A DNA stretch of 64,000 nucleotides from Photobacterium profundum SS9. GTDB lineage: Bacteria > Pseudomonadota > Gammaproteobacteria > Enterobacterales > Vibrionaceae. The translations under genes were made by a program, and so were the position numbers. The notes under the pieces are model-generated. The model saw only the letters and a list, made by a program, of their open reading frames with translations. It did not search any database and was not told the origin of the DNA. The first letter of the stretch is position 1. Each line of letters begins with the position of its first letter. Location of the stretch: positions 1,137,996 through 1,201,995 of the forward strand of contig NC_006371.1 of NCBI RefSeq assembly GCF_000196255.1, written 5' to 3'. Positions 18,108 through 27,225 of the stretch are shown here, piece after piece.

Positions 18108-18626
18108 ATGGGTTTACTCTCTCAGTTTAAAAGTTTAATCGGTATTACTGTGTTTATAGCACCAACGTTACTGAACGCGGAAGTGTTACCCACCAGTTCA
18201 ATAAAGCTAACAGATACAGGCTGCCAACTGAATTTCTTTCACCTAGAGAAAGGTCCTGACGGTAAATTTAAAGAAGGATTAAGGGTATCTCTTGTTACTG
18301 ATAATATTTATCAGCACCGATATGTCGCAATGAAAGCCGATATCAGTCGTCCATTAGGGTTTGAGAACATCCATTATAATCGCGCAGGTAAACCCACCGA
18401 AGTATTCAGTGTTAATTGGCGAAAACAAAAAGAACAGTTTACTTATGGACGGCTAATTTTGTTAGCTAGCACCAGTGATCGCCAAGCCTTTGATGACTTA
18501 AAAAAGCTGATCACACAAGACAAAGGTCACTTTGAATTAGAAGCATCGAAACAGCATTATAGATTTAATGCCAACGCCACCCATTTAAATGACTTTTTAG
18601 CATGCGAAAAAAAACGCACTAAATAG
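18108..18626 (+). CDS. exported protein of unknown function
   Basis: The 172-residue product begins with a signal peptide (hydrophobic core LIGITVFIAPTLLNA, likely cut after LNA). The mature part is basic, has two cysteines (in TGCQLNFF and LACEKK) that could form one disulphide, and shows no motif I can name. AGAGGTGGAATAATACGT precedes the ATG. It stands alone between the AraC regulator and the Ogt remnant. I do not recognise the family. Confidence 0.65.
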   Translation: MGLLSQFKSLIGITVFIAPTLLNAEVLPTSSIKLTDTGCQLNFFHLEKGPDGKFKEGLRVSLVTDNIYQHRYVAMKADISRPLGFENIHYNRAGKPTEVFSVNWRKQKEQFTYGRLILLASTSDRQAFDDLKKLITQDKGHFELEASKQHYRFNANATHLNDFLACEKKRTK

Positions 18627-18648
18627 CTTTCTTCTATTAAGGGTGCCT

Positions 18649-18786
18649 CTATGCTGATTCATCACAATTGGTAATGCCTTCTAATTTCAACAGGAAGGCT
18701 TTGTGCTCTACCCCACCAGCGTAACCTATTAATTTGCCATTGGCACCAATAACACGGTGACAAGGCACTATTATCGCAATGGGATT
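18649..18786 (-). pseudogene. remnant of O6-methylguanine-DNA methyltransferase (Ogt/MGMT)
   Basis: On the minus strand 45 codons read [19 protein letters not shown], then [17 protein letters not shown], ending with a stop at 18649-18651. PCHRV is the alkyl-acceptor cysteine motif of Ogt/Ada-type suicide repair proteins and the following stretch is the usual C-terminus. A stop codon (TAA) lies immediately upstream of the AAT codon, and no N-terminal domain or start is present, so about two thirds of the gene is missing. It is a clear fossil. Confidence 0.8.
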
Positions 18787-18815
18787 TTAAACTCATTTAA
18801 TGCCACTATAAATAC

Positions 18816-18856
18816 AAAAACGCCAGCGAAGAGATTAATCTTTACGCTGGCGTTTG
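18816..18856 (-). terminator. Rho-independent terminator
   Basis: CGCCAGCG pairs perfectly with CGCTGGCG; on the minus strand the stem is followed by TTTTTG. It ends the small membrane protein gene. Confidence 0.8.
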
Positions 18857-18872
18857 TAACGACGTAACATCG

Positions 18873-19124
18873 TTACAATTTGCTTTTTACGGTTATGTCT
18901 TCACACTCACCATCAATCACATTATGCGACGGTGCTGCTTTATTTAAAGACGATTCATCGAAAGATCCTTGCTCGGCAGCAGAGTTAGCATATGCCATTT
19001 TTCGTTGAATAAATGGCTTGGCTATAAATGCAGCCACACCGATAAATAATGCCATTATTGCTGCGAACGACACCGTAAATAGACCAATGACAATTGCGAT
19101 AAAACCAGCAATAATATTTCTCAT
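18873..19124 (-). CDS. small membrane protein of unknown function
   Basis: The start is set at 19124 because GAGG lies 7 bases upstream; the longer reading from 19148 adds only MNYERGTI. The 83-residue product has a long N-terminal hydrophobic region (about residues 2-40, probably two spans: IIAGFIAIVIGLFTVSFAAI and MALFIGVAAFIAKPFI), then a polar cytoplasmic or periplasmic tail with many acidic residues. It is monocistronic with its own terminator. No family is recognised. Confidence 0.7.
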   Translation of the reverse strand: MRNIIAGFIAIVIGLFTVSFAAIMALFIGVAAFIAKPFIQRKMAYANSAAEQGSFDESSLNKAAPSHNVIDGECEDITVKSKL

Positions 19125-19329
19125 AATCGTGCCTCTTTCATAATTCAATTTGGGCTAAACCATCACTTGCTGTGAACTTACCTCAGTAAATGCAACTTAG
19201 CAAATCACATTAGACCTCTTACCATGAAGTTAGGTTACTCTATTGAGTATGAATCTAACTTGAACAGAGGTAATTTTCTGCTCGCCCTCTCTTCTAGCAA
19301 CTAGAAATACCTCTTGATACAAACACAAA

Positions 19330-19366
19330 TCCCCCACGATGACATAAGTAATGCCGTCGTGAGGGA
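19330..19366 (-). terminator. probable terminator of the pullulanase gene
   Basis: CCCCCACGATGACA pairs imperfectly with TGCCGTCGTGAGGG around a 7-base loop, 51 bases past the pullulanase stop codon. Confidence 0.5.
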
Positions 19367-19416
19367 CTTATTTATTAGCTTATGCTTTTATATAAATATC
19401 AAAGCATCATTCTTTA

Positions 19417-22400
19417 TTACTTCGTAGAGACAGGTAAACCTACACCGCGTTCACCGCTACGTTTTTGTACAAACACAACTGGCGTCCATGCTGGTACTGT
19501 CAACTTGGTTTCATCCGCCACTAATGCACCCGTTGCTAATGCTGTCGTATGCTTCTCACTAACAGTAAAACCAGTCTGCTTGATATCAAACGTCTTCACG
19601 GTTGGGGTTGCGTTAATCACAACCACCATCGCATCTAACGTTGAATCCAAATCTGCACCAGAACCCGTACCGTTATCGATACTCATCACAATCAGACCCG
19701 CCTCTTGTGTTGTACCTGTGTTATGGAAATCAACACGTGCATTAACTTCTTCACCTGTACCTAACGTGATAAGAGGATAAGATTGGCGAAGATTGGCTAG
19801 CTCTTGATAGAAGCTCACCATATCAGCCATATCTTTCGGGCTTGGTTGCGCATTAGTACCACTACCATCGATAACTTCAGTGATAATCGCGTAATTATCA
19901 CCGTCTTTGTCTTTGCGCGGTAAGCCTTTATTCCAGTTGTTATCTTGAAGCGTAAAGTCAACTTTGTTGAACCAATCGCCTGAATCGTACGAATCACGCT
20001 GCATTGATTTAGAGCGTAGAAGCTCTGACCCCATATGCAAGAAAGGTACACCTTGACCTAACATAGCCGTAGATAGAGATACTGTTTGCATTCTCACGCG
20101 TGTAGCTGATGTTACGTCATACGGGATCTTGTATTGGTTATTATCCCAAAGCGTTTGGTTATCGTGCTTCGAGACATAGTTTTGTACTTCCGATGGATCC
20201 ACCGCATAGCCCGCAGGTTGACCGTTGTAATCCACCTGATCGCCGCGCACTTTACTTCCTGTTGAATCGATCATCACGAAACTTTCAAGGTTACCAGCCA
20301 TACCCAAACGCGTCAGATCAGCTAGGTGTAATGCTGTTTCTTTATCAGTTGTTGTAATGTCATTTGGTTGAACAAACGCACCGTTACCGAAACCTTGGTT
20401 TTCACGTAATCCATCACCACCATCAAATGGACCACCGCCACGTACGGCATCACGTAAACGGTCAGAGAAGCTACCGATACCCGTACCACCTAGGTTAGGT
20501 TGTGTTGCTTGTACAAAGAGGCGGTCGTTTTCGACTTCACCAAAGTTCCAGCCTTCACCATAAAAGTAAGTATTTGGATCGACATTTTTCACCGCTGCCA
20601 ATGACTCTTGGATTTGTGCTAATGGATGATGCCCCATCAAGTCAAAACGGAAAGAATCAATCTTGTAATCACGAGACCAAACAACCAATGAATCTTTGAT
20701 CAACTTACCCATCATCGTGCGTTCCGGTGCGGTATTAGAACAACACGTCGAGTTTTCAACAGAGCCTGTAACCGGATTCAGGCGGTTGTAATACCAAGGT
20801 ACGATCTTATCTAGCACTGATGTTTCAGATTCAGGACCTGCCGAATTCGTGTGGTTATACACCACATCCATCACGACATTCATGCCAATGTCTGTTTTAA
20901 TCGACTTCACCATTTCACGCATTTCTAAAATACGTTGTTTGCCATCAGGATTCGTCGAGTAAGAACCTTCTGGCACAGTGTAATGCAATGGGTCATAACC
21001 CCAGTTGAAGCTATCAGTAGCAGATACTAAACGGTTAAGTTCTTGAACCGATGGATTAGCTGCCGTGTCATTACCCTGCTCACGCTCAAGTATTTCAGCA
21101 ATAGTTAAGCCAGAAGAACAATCATTCTTAAACGATGACGTTTTCACATCTGAGTTCACATCGCATAACTTACTGAAGGGTTCATTAATGTTAGCAACTT
21201 GATCTGGATCTTCATTGATGGTCGCAATATCAAAGATTGGTAATAATTGCAGGTGAGTAACACCGTTCTCTTGTAACGACTTAAGATGACGAACAGGCAC
21301 AGTATCGTCTTGAGTAAATGCCTCAAACTTCCCGCGAACCGCTTCTGGTGTTGATGCATCTTGAGCAGAAAAATCACGTACGTGCGATTCATAAATCACA
21401 AACTTTGATGGATTATCTTGTTTGAACGGACGCTCTAATGAATCCCAACCATCTGGCTTCAATGCTGGATCATCAAGATCTATCACTTGGCTATATTCCG
21501 AGTTCATCGACAAGCTCAGGGAATATGGGTCAGTAACTTCGTATTCTTCAACATCACCCGTTACAGGGTGAACGACTAACACTAAGTAACGATAGAAAGT
21601 ACCGCTTGGTGCTTTATCTGTCTTAAGGAACCACACACCAGAGTCTTCATCAAAGTCCATCTGTAAGCGACCTAACTCTTTCTTGTTGGCATCGTATAAT
21701 ACGGTAACAATATTTTGTGCCGACGGTGCCCATACTTGGAATGTCGCTTCACTACCCGCTAGTACCGCACCTAATTCAGCATTACGCGCATACTGTGCAA
21801 ACATATCATCATAGGCGCCAGCTGGTTGTACTTTGGTACCGCCAAGAACATTGCCGTCTTTATCTACAGCAATCACTGCCATTTCGGCTTTCATTACTGG
21901 GCGCATATTGATTGCGCTATCGACACTGAACGCAGGCTTACCGACCAATTGTGGGAATTTCGCAATAGCATCGGCAGACATTGTGCCACTGTCTAATACG
22001 ATGTAATCATTTTCATACGCGTAAGCATCACCTTTAGGTTCAATGTCTGCCGCTAACGACACATATAAACGAACTTCATCTGCCCCTTCTGCGCCATCCC
22101 ACAATAATGTATTTTGATCGACTAAATGCGCAGATGCGTTAGCTATACCAGAAATGGAAACAAATGCACTTTCACGGCGATCAACTGAGGTTCCACTCCC
22201 TGCAACAATAGAAGCGGTTCGGTCGGTAATATCATCAAAATTGATTGAACCATCAGCACCAAGCAAATTTTGCTTATTGTTATCTCGTACAATCAAGTTA
22301 ATACAATTCGTACTACCTGCCGTTAATGGCAACTTCCAGTACGGACCATACTGATCGGCACCAACTGGTTTATTGCTTTCATCATCCCACCCTACTAATA

Positions 22401-22749
22401 GTTCATCATCAGCACGGTCACATTTGTCATTGTTCCAAATATGCAGGCTGTAATTTAAATAATCAGCGGTACTTTTAGCCACCGCAGAATCACTTTTTTC
22501 AACAAAATAGAGTACAGCCTCACCATTAGCGGCTTTAATAGGCTCTTCAACAGCACCACCTGCTGGCAGCTTTGCAACTGGGCCATCCGTTACCGGTAGA
22601 TTGATATTAATAGCTGGTGGATTTGTGGTATCGAAATATCCGTTACCAGAATCACCAGAAGAATCTGATGAACTATTACAACCAACAATGGCAGCAGTAG
22701 AAAGCAGAGGGAACATCAGTTTAGCAATCGTAGACAATTTAAAATTCAC
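19417..22749 (-). CDS. pulA: pullulanase-type alpha-1,6-glucosidase, lipoprotein
   Basis: The 1110-residue enzyme debranches alpha-1,6 links of pullulan, glycogen or starch. A lipoprotein signal ends at Cys24 (AAIVGC), so it is membrane-anchored on the outside of the inner membrane or, if secreted, at the surface. Domains: a pullulanase-associated starch-binding region (about 75-165), a CBM48-like module (about 330-400) and a GH13 barrel (about 445-1000) with nucleophile Asp703 (FRFDLMGHH), acid Glu732 (FYGEGWNFGE) and Asp863 (SKHDNQTLW). MDVVYNHT is also conserved. Translation starts at GTG after AAGGAAAGAAAC. No maltodextrin genes adjoin. Confidence 0.93.
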   Translation of the reverse strand: MNFKLSTIAKLMFPLLSTAAIVGCNSSSDSSGDSGNGYFDTTNPPAININLPVTDGPVAKLPAGGAVEEPIKAANGEAVLYFVEKSDSAVAKSTADYLNYSLHIWNNDKCDRADDELLVGWDDESNKPVGADQYGPYWKLPLTAGSTNCINLIVRDNNKQNLLGADGSINFDDITDRTASIVAGSGTSVDRRESAFVSISGIANASAHLVDQNTLLWDGAEGADEVRLYVSLAADIEPKGDAYAYENDYIVLDSGTMSADAIAKFPQLVGKPAFSVDSAINMRPVMKAEMAVIAVDKDGNVLGGTKVQPAGAYDDMFAQYARNAELGAVLAGSEATFQVWAPSAQNIVTVLYDANKKELGRLQMDFDEDSGVWFLKTDKAPSGTFYRYLVLVVHPVTGDVEEYEVTDPYSLSLSMNSEYSQVIDLDDPALKPDGWDSLERPFKQDNPSKFVIYESHVRDFSAQDASTPEAVRGKFEAFTQDDTVPVRHLKSLQENGVTHLQLLPIFDIATINEDPDQVANINEPFSKLCDVNSDVKTSSFKNDCSSGLTIAEILEREQGNDTAANPSVQELNRLVSATDSFNWGYDPLHYTVPEGSYSTNPDGKQRILEMREMVKSIKTDIGMNVVMDVVYNHTNSAGPESETSVLDKIVPWYYNRLNPVTGSVENSTCCSNTAPERTMMGKLIKDSLVVWSRDYKIDSFRFDLMGHHPLAQIQESLAAVKNVDPNTYFYGEGWNFGEVENDRLFVQATQPNLGGTGIGSFSDRLRDAVRGGGPFDGGDGLRENQGFGNGAFVQPNDITTTDKETALHLADLTRLGMAGNLESFVMIDSTGSKVRGDQVDYNGQPAGYAVDPSEVQNYVSKHDNQTLWDNNQYKIPYDVTSATRVRMQTVSLSTAMLGQGVPFLHMGSELLRSKSMQRDSYDSGDWFNKVDFTLQDNNWNKGLPRKDKDGDNYAIITEVIDGSGTNAQPSPKDMADMVSFYQELANLRQSYPLITLGTGEEVNARVDFHNTGTTQEAGLIVMSIDNGTGSGADLDSTLDAMVVVINATPTVKTFDIKQTGFTVSEKHTTALATGALVADETKLTVPAWTPVVFVQKRSGERGVGLPVSTK

Positions 22750-23201
22750 GTTTCTTTCCTTGAATAATTCATTCTTATTGGTCTTGGGGAAGATAAGAGT
22801 GTTTTATTTTTATGAACGGAAAGTAAGATAAAACTATCTATACAAACTGTGATTTCAGATACTTACTGGTAATTAATATAAGTAATTTTATGCTTATTGG
22901 CAGATGGTCACAGATTGTAGGCATACAAATTAACCGACGGTAATGTACAAAATGATAGACACATCAATATTTTAAGCAGAGAACAAAATAGACCGTTTTT
23001 TTATACCATATAAATTATCACTGATGCTTAACAATGACTGCTTACAATTAAAACAAATAGATCAAAACTCCTCCATGCGTATCTTTATCTATTACCCTTC
23101 ACTGCCTAGAGCTTGTGTCCATTCTTCGCTTAACCAATAGAGAAGATATAAATAATCAAAGACCACAAATATGATAACCTTTTGTTATCATTTTTCATTT
23201 A
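22750..23201. other. intergenic region between pulA and a LysR gene
   Basis: These 452 bases hold no credible ORF. They contain the pulA promoter side (AT-rich, no clear MalT boxes found) and, at the right end, the palindromic LysR operator candidate listed separately. Confidence 0.6.
23171..23191 (+). promoter_or_regulatory. palindromic LysR-type operator candidate
   Basis: ATGATAAC-CTTTT-GTTATCAT is a perfect 8-bp inverted repeat with a 5-base spacer. It contains the T-N11-A layout of LysR boxes and lies only 11 bases before the LysR start, which suits autorepression. Confidence 0.55.
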
Positions 23202-24092
23202 ATGTTCAAAAATATTATGCTGAATAACCAATGGCTGAATACATTTATTACGCTGGTCGATGTAGGACATTTCACTCAAACGTCAGAAAAACTATTTATG
23301 ACGCAGCCTGGTGTTAGCCAGCATATAAAGAAACTAGAAGAGCAAGTGGGCACCCTGCTATTACAACGTATTGGCAAGAAGTTTGAGCTAACTCAAGCAG
23401 GTGAAGCGCTTTATAATTTTGGTAGGCTACGCGCAACCGAGGAAGCTGACTTATTGATATCATTAAAAACTGACAATCCCTATTCAGGTGACTGTCGTTT
23501 TGGGTGTTCAGGATCTATGGCAATGTTTCTCTACCCTAAATTTTTATCAAGGCAAAGCAAGCACCCTGAGCTTCATATCTCTATTGAAGCTGCACCAGAC
23601 CAACGTATTATCAATGAAGTTTTGAATAACAATATTGATATAGGCATTATCACACAACATGTTATTTCAACAGAACTCGAACAAGAATCACTCGGACATG
23701 ACGCCCTTTGTTTAGTTGTACCTCATCAATATAAAAATCAAAAAATGACCTTCGTAGAGCTTAATCAGTTAGGATTTATTAATCACCCCAATGGTGAACA
23801 ATATGCCGAACAAGTATTACGTGCGAATTATAAAGATGATTATCAATCGATAAAGCAGATCAGAAAAAGCAGTTACATCAACCAACTCAATCAGATTTTA
23901 CTGCCAGTATCTATGGGGTTAGGCTACACCGTACTGCCTAGAACAACAATCGAACAATTTGAATTGCAAGATAGTATTGCCATTTTACCAAGCGATACGG
24001 TTGTGAATGAAGAACACTTTTTGATTAAGAAAAAGTTTCGACAACTCCCTAAACGTTACCAGTGGTTTATCGATCTGATAAAGAAACAATAA
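23202..24092 (+). CDS. LysR-family transcriptional regulator
   Basis: A winged helix-turn-helix occupies about residues 8-66 (NTFITLVDVGHFTQTSEKLF, QPGVSQHIKKLEEQ, LLLQRIGKKFELTQAG), followed by a LysR effector domain (about 95-295). No strong ribosome site is visible; either the ATG at 23202 or the one at 23220 (MLNNQW) could be used. It faces away from pulA and has no divergent target close by, so its regulon is open. A perfect palindrome just upstream suggests self-control. Confidence 0.88.
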   Translation: MFKNIMLNNQWLNTFITLVDVGHFTQTSEKLFMTQPGVSQHIKKLEEQVGTLLLQRIGKKFELTQAGEALYNFGRLRATEEADLLISLKTDNPYSGDCRFGCSGSMAMFLYPKFLSRQSKHPELHISIEAAPDQRIINEVLNNNIDIGIITQHVISTELEQESLGHDALCLVVPHQYKNQKMTFVELNQLGFINHPNGEQYAEQVLRANYKDDYQSIKQIRKSSYINQLNQILLPVSMGLGYTVLPRTTIEQFELQDSIAILPSDTVVNEEHFLIKKKFRQLPKRYQWFIDLIKKQ

Positions 24093-24196
24093 TGGTGATT
24101 GAATGAAAATAGAAAGCCTCGATACCATATCTTTTATTCAAACAAGCTTTTTTTCTAACAAGCTTTCATTATAACAAGACATGCTATCAAGGCTGT

Positions 24197-24217
24197 TATA
24201 CCCAAGTTACCTCAAGA
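24197..24217. repeat. solo end of the 266-bp repeat
   Basis: The 21 bases beginning TATACCCAAGTTACCTCAAG match the left terminus of the full element, without the rest. It lies between the LysR and dCMP deaminase genes. Confidence 0.6.
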
Positions 24218-24226
24218 TATTACATT

Positions 24227-24676
24227 TTACTCTTTATCTAAGTCGGCTAGTGGTAACCAATCAACATCTACCCCTGCCTGCGTAAACATACCTTGGCTGA
24301 TTTTGATTTTATCACCCCAACGAGATAAAAAGTCTTCACTCTGCTCAGGGCAATGGACCATTGATATACCCGTTTGGATAATTTTTGCAGCACAATTTGG
24401 GCAAGGAAAGTGTGTTACCCAAATTTCACACCCTGACAGATCCCTTTTCGCAAATAAAATTGCATTCTCTTCCGCGTGAAGTGTTTTCAGTAGTTTCATA
24501 TCACGATCGTCGGTATTTGCACTATCTGAAATACCGTGTGGGTAGCCGTTGAAGCCCACAGAAACAATGCGATTATGCTCTGTAATAACTGCACCTACCT
24601 GCGTAGAAGGATCTTTACTCCAAGAGCCAACTAACTCTGCCATTTGAAAAAAACGTTGTGCCCATTTTGAAATCAT
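24227..24676 (-). CDS. deoxycytidylate (dCMP) deaminase-like zinc enzyme
   Basis: The 149-residue protein carries the cytidine-deaminase zinc site: HAEENAI (His ligand and catalytic Glu, about residues 67-73) and PCPNCAAKI (two Cys ligands, about 97-105). Upstream, STQVGAVI and FNGYPHGISD match dCMP deaminases, which convert dCMP to dUMP to feed thymidylate synthesis. GAGGAAGAGAATAT precedes the ATG. It is a single cytoplasmic gene. Confidence 0.88.
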   Translation of the reverse strand: MISKWAQRFFQMAELVGSWSKDPSTQVGAVITEHNRIVSVGFNGYPHGISDSANTDDRDMKLLKTLHAEENAILFAKRDLSGCEIWVTHFPCPNCAAKIIQTGISMVHCPEQSEDFLSRWGDKIKISQGMFTQAGVDVDWLPLADLDKE

Positions 24677-24857
24677 ATTCTCTTCCTCTACTGCAAATGC
24701 GTTCTATTCATTATTGTGCAAAACTTAACGCGAGGTCTCAACTAACATTCGCTTTTAAGGTTACTTTTCTTATACATTTTATGCGTTAATACTTAATCGA
24801 GTGGATTTTGGCCGTGATACGTTCATAAGGCAAGCGCATAAAGTCATTGATAACGTG

Positions 24858-24918
24858 TATACCCAAGTCACCTCAAGAGATCACTCTGAATCCTGCATCT
24901 TGAGGTGACTTGGGTATA
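24858..24918. repeat. 61-bp palindromic derivative of the 266-bp repeat
   Basis: It starts TATACCCAAGTCACCTCAAG and ends with the reverse complement of the element's left end (TCACTCTGAATCCTGCATCT, then TTGAGGTGACTTGGGTATA). Both termini thus derive from the left end: a short fold-back form with the centre deleted. It sits in a 325-base gap (24677-25001) that otherwise shows nothing but a terminator. Confidence 0.65.
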
Positions 24919-24932
24919 AATATTACTAGCAT

Positions 24933-24962
24933 AAAAAACGACGCTCGATATAGAGCGTCGTA
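24933..24962 (-). terminator. Rho-independent terminator of the qmcA-nfeD unit
   Basis: CGACGCTC pairs with GAGCGTCG around GATATA; on the minus strand TTTTTTAT follows. Confidence 0.85.
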
Positions 24963-25001
24963 TTTAATAAAGAACAATATTATAAAAGCTATATTAAGCC
25001 A

Positions 25002-25460
25002 TTATTTTTGCACTTTAGGCTGAATAATTAACATGATGCCATCAACATCAATAACCTCTACGAGTACACCGGCTTCTAAAGCAACATCGGTTCGTACAAG
25101 CCATGTTGTATCACCTAACCTCATTCGCCCTGTTCCAGCAGCTAAGGGCTCGTCTAACACGGAGACCTGCCCTATTAATTGTTCTGAACGCTTATTGAGT
25201 GTGCGCCCTTCATCTTCAATGCGGTCTTTTTTGTGTTGGTAACGCCACCACAACCACATTGTAAATAACGAGAAAACCGCAAACGTTAGCCATTGCAATG
25301 GCCAGCTCAGTGGTAGAAACGACAAGAGTAATCCAACAAGAACAGCAGAGACACCCAACCAAAGCAAGTACCCAGCAGTTCCGAGTAATTCCAGTAGTAG
25401 CAAGGCTAAACCAAATGCTACCCAATGCCAGAAGTTCATCTGTTCAAGTAGGGCTATCAT
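25002..25460 (-). CDS. NfeD-family membrane protein
   Basis: The 152-residue protein has three N-terminal membrane segments (about residues 10-75) and a C-terminal OB-like NfeD domain (about 90-150: [33 protein letters not shown]). NfeD proteins partner stomatin-like proteins in the inner membrane. Its ATG overlaps the end of the SPFH gene by 4 bases, so the two are translationally coupled, which supports the pairing. A strong terminator follows. Confidence 0.9.
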   Translation of the reverse strand: MIALLEQMNFWHWVAFGLALLLLELLGTAGYLLWLGVSAVLVGLLLSFLPLSWPLQWLTFAVFSLFTMWLWWRYQHKKDRIEDEGRTLNKRSEQLIGQVSVLDEPLAAGTGRMRLGDTTWLVRTDVALEAGVLVEVIDVDGIMLIIQPKVQK

Positions 25461-26395
25461 GCGTTGTTACCCTTCGTGTTATCTGATTTCGATTGATTCA
25501 ATAACTCAGCAATACCCGCAATAGAGCCCATCAAGCCTGTTGCTTCAAGTGGCAGCATTATCACTTTGCCATTTTCTGATTGGCCAATCGCTTTCAATGC
25601 ATCGGTATAACCCTGTGCAATAAAGTAATTAATGGCTTTCACGTCACCTTTAGCTATTGCTTCTGATACGACGCTTGTTGCTTTTGCTTCCGCTTCTGCT
25701 TCACGCTCACGCGCTTCAGCTTTAAGAATAACCGCCTGCTTGTCACCTTCAGCACGTAAAATTTCTGATTGCTTATGCCCTTCAGCTTTAAGGATCTCAG
25801 CCTGACGAACACCTTCTGCTGATAGAATATCTGCACGTTTATTACGCTCTGCTTTCATCTGCGCATTCATCGCAGCAATAAGATCAGCAGGTGGCTGCAC
25901 ATCACGAATTTCAATACGTGTAACTTTAACACCCCAAGAATTAGTCGCCAGATCAACAATGGTCAGCAACCGAGTATTGATGGTATCTCGCTGAGATAGC
26001 ATTTCATCAAGTTCCATCGAACCTAATACTGTACGCATATTGGTAAGCGTTAAGTTACGAATCGCATGTTCTAAATCATTGACTTCATACGCAGCCTTCG
26101 CTGCATCAATAACTTGAATAAAACATACTGCATCGATAGTTACACTTGCATTATCACGAGAAATAACTTCTTGTGCTGGAATATCGAGCACTCTTTCCAT
26201 AACACTGATTTTATTACCAATAGTGTCAACGAATGGCACAATTAAATTCAAACCAGGCTTTAGTGTTTTGGTGTAGCGCCCAAAGCGCTCTACTGTCCAA
26301 TGGCTGCCTTGAGGCACCATCTTTACACCAGAAGCAATGAACGCGATTGCAACAACAATCAGTACACCGATAGTAATTAATGAATCATATGGCAT
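25457..26395 (-). CDS. SPFH/band-7 stomatin-like protein, QmcA-like
   Basis: The 312-residue protein has an N-terminal membrane anchor (residues about 5-22), the SPFH domain (about 25-200: [51 protein letters not shown]) and a long heptad-rich coiled coil made of repeated LxAEGxxQ units (about 205-250). Such proteins form large oligomeric rings in the inner membrane and affect FtsH proteolysis or membrane domains. It is the first gene of a two-gene unit with nfeD. Confidence 0.92.
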   Translation of the reverse strand: MPYDSLITIGVLIVVAIAFIASGVKMVPQGSHWTVERFGRYTKTLKPGLNLIVPFVDTIGNKISVMERVLDIPAQEVISRDNASVTIDAVCFIQVIDAAKAAYEVNDLEHAIRNLTLTNMRTVLGSMELDEMLSQRDTINTRLLTIVDLATNSWGVKVTRIEIRDVQPPADLIAAMNAQMKAERNKRADILSAEGVRQAEILKAEGHKQSEILRAEGDKQAVILKAEAREREAEAEAKATSVVSEAIAKGDVKAINYFIAQGYTDALKAIGQSENGKVIMLPLEATGLMGSIAGIAELLNQSKSDNTKGNNA

Positions 26396-26582
26396 CTTGG
26401 TATCTCCTTGACAAAAACCGAGGTGGTAAAAGAGGTGTCAGGGGTCTATTGTATATGCCTCACCAAATAGCTCTACTGCTTTATGCTTGATTTTTCAGTG
26501 AAATTAAATGATTCAGTGTTTTATTGAATATAACAGGCAAAATTTTACTCGTCTATATAAAATGAAATATCATTCATATAAA

Positions 26583-26975
26583 TTATGCTTTCTTGTCTTC
26601 ATAGCTAATAATTGACAGAACCGAACCACAATTATCCATGAAGGAACATAAACGCCCCACACCGGGTACATCCATCGGGGCAAAAACAGCTTTACCACCC
26701 GCCAATTCAACTTGCGACAATGTGGCATCAACATCGTCCACCGTCACATACACTCCCCAATGATTAGGCACATGGCTAGCTTCTTGTGGCTTTGCCATCA
26801 CCCCACCAACAGGTTGCCCATCAGCTTTTAGTACATAATAGGCTCCAGTAGACATCGGCATTTCTTCGACATCCCAACCAATCACATCTTTATAAAATGC
26901 GATTGCTTTTTCTGGTTCATCCACCATCAATTCAGACCAACTGAATGCACCATGTTGTTTAAACTGACTGTTCAT
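26583..26975 (-). CDS. VOC-superfamily (glyoxalase-like) protein
   Basis: I start at the ATG at 26975 because AAAGGAGC precedes it by 5 bases. The 130-residue product has the two beta-alpha-beta-beta-beta units of the vicinal oxygen chelate fold: GAFSWSELMVDEPEKAIAFY...VIGW and NHWGVYVTVDDVDATLSQVE. Many members are uncharacterised or bind small molecules; no substrate is implied here. It is monocistronic. Confidence 0.85.
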   Translation of the reverse strand: MNSQFKQHGAFSWSELMVDEPEKAIAFYKDVIGWDVEEMPMSTGAYYVLKADGQPVGGVMAKPQEASHVPNHWGVYVTVDDVDATLSQVELAGGKAVFAPMDVPGVGRLCSFMDNCGSVLSIISYEDKKA

Positions 26976-27225
26976 TACTTGCTCCTTTAGCATGACACAT
27001 GCTAGAAATTAAAAAGATAACTGCATACTGATTACTTATAAAAATAGCTTATTCTGACAAAGCAGCACGATGAATACACAGCCTATGGTTTTGCACTACC
27101 TTGAGGCAACTTAGGAGTAGCGATGTGGATTTCTTGCAATTCATTACAAAGCTCATACACTGCTCATTATAGGTAGCAGCGTGTTGATTTTGATTACAAA
27201 AGAAAAGAAGAAAAAGGAAGACAAA

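Noticed and set aside
22740..23100. Possible MalT boxes for pullulanase
   Set aside because: Only partial GGGGA-like matches were found, without the expected pairing or spacing.
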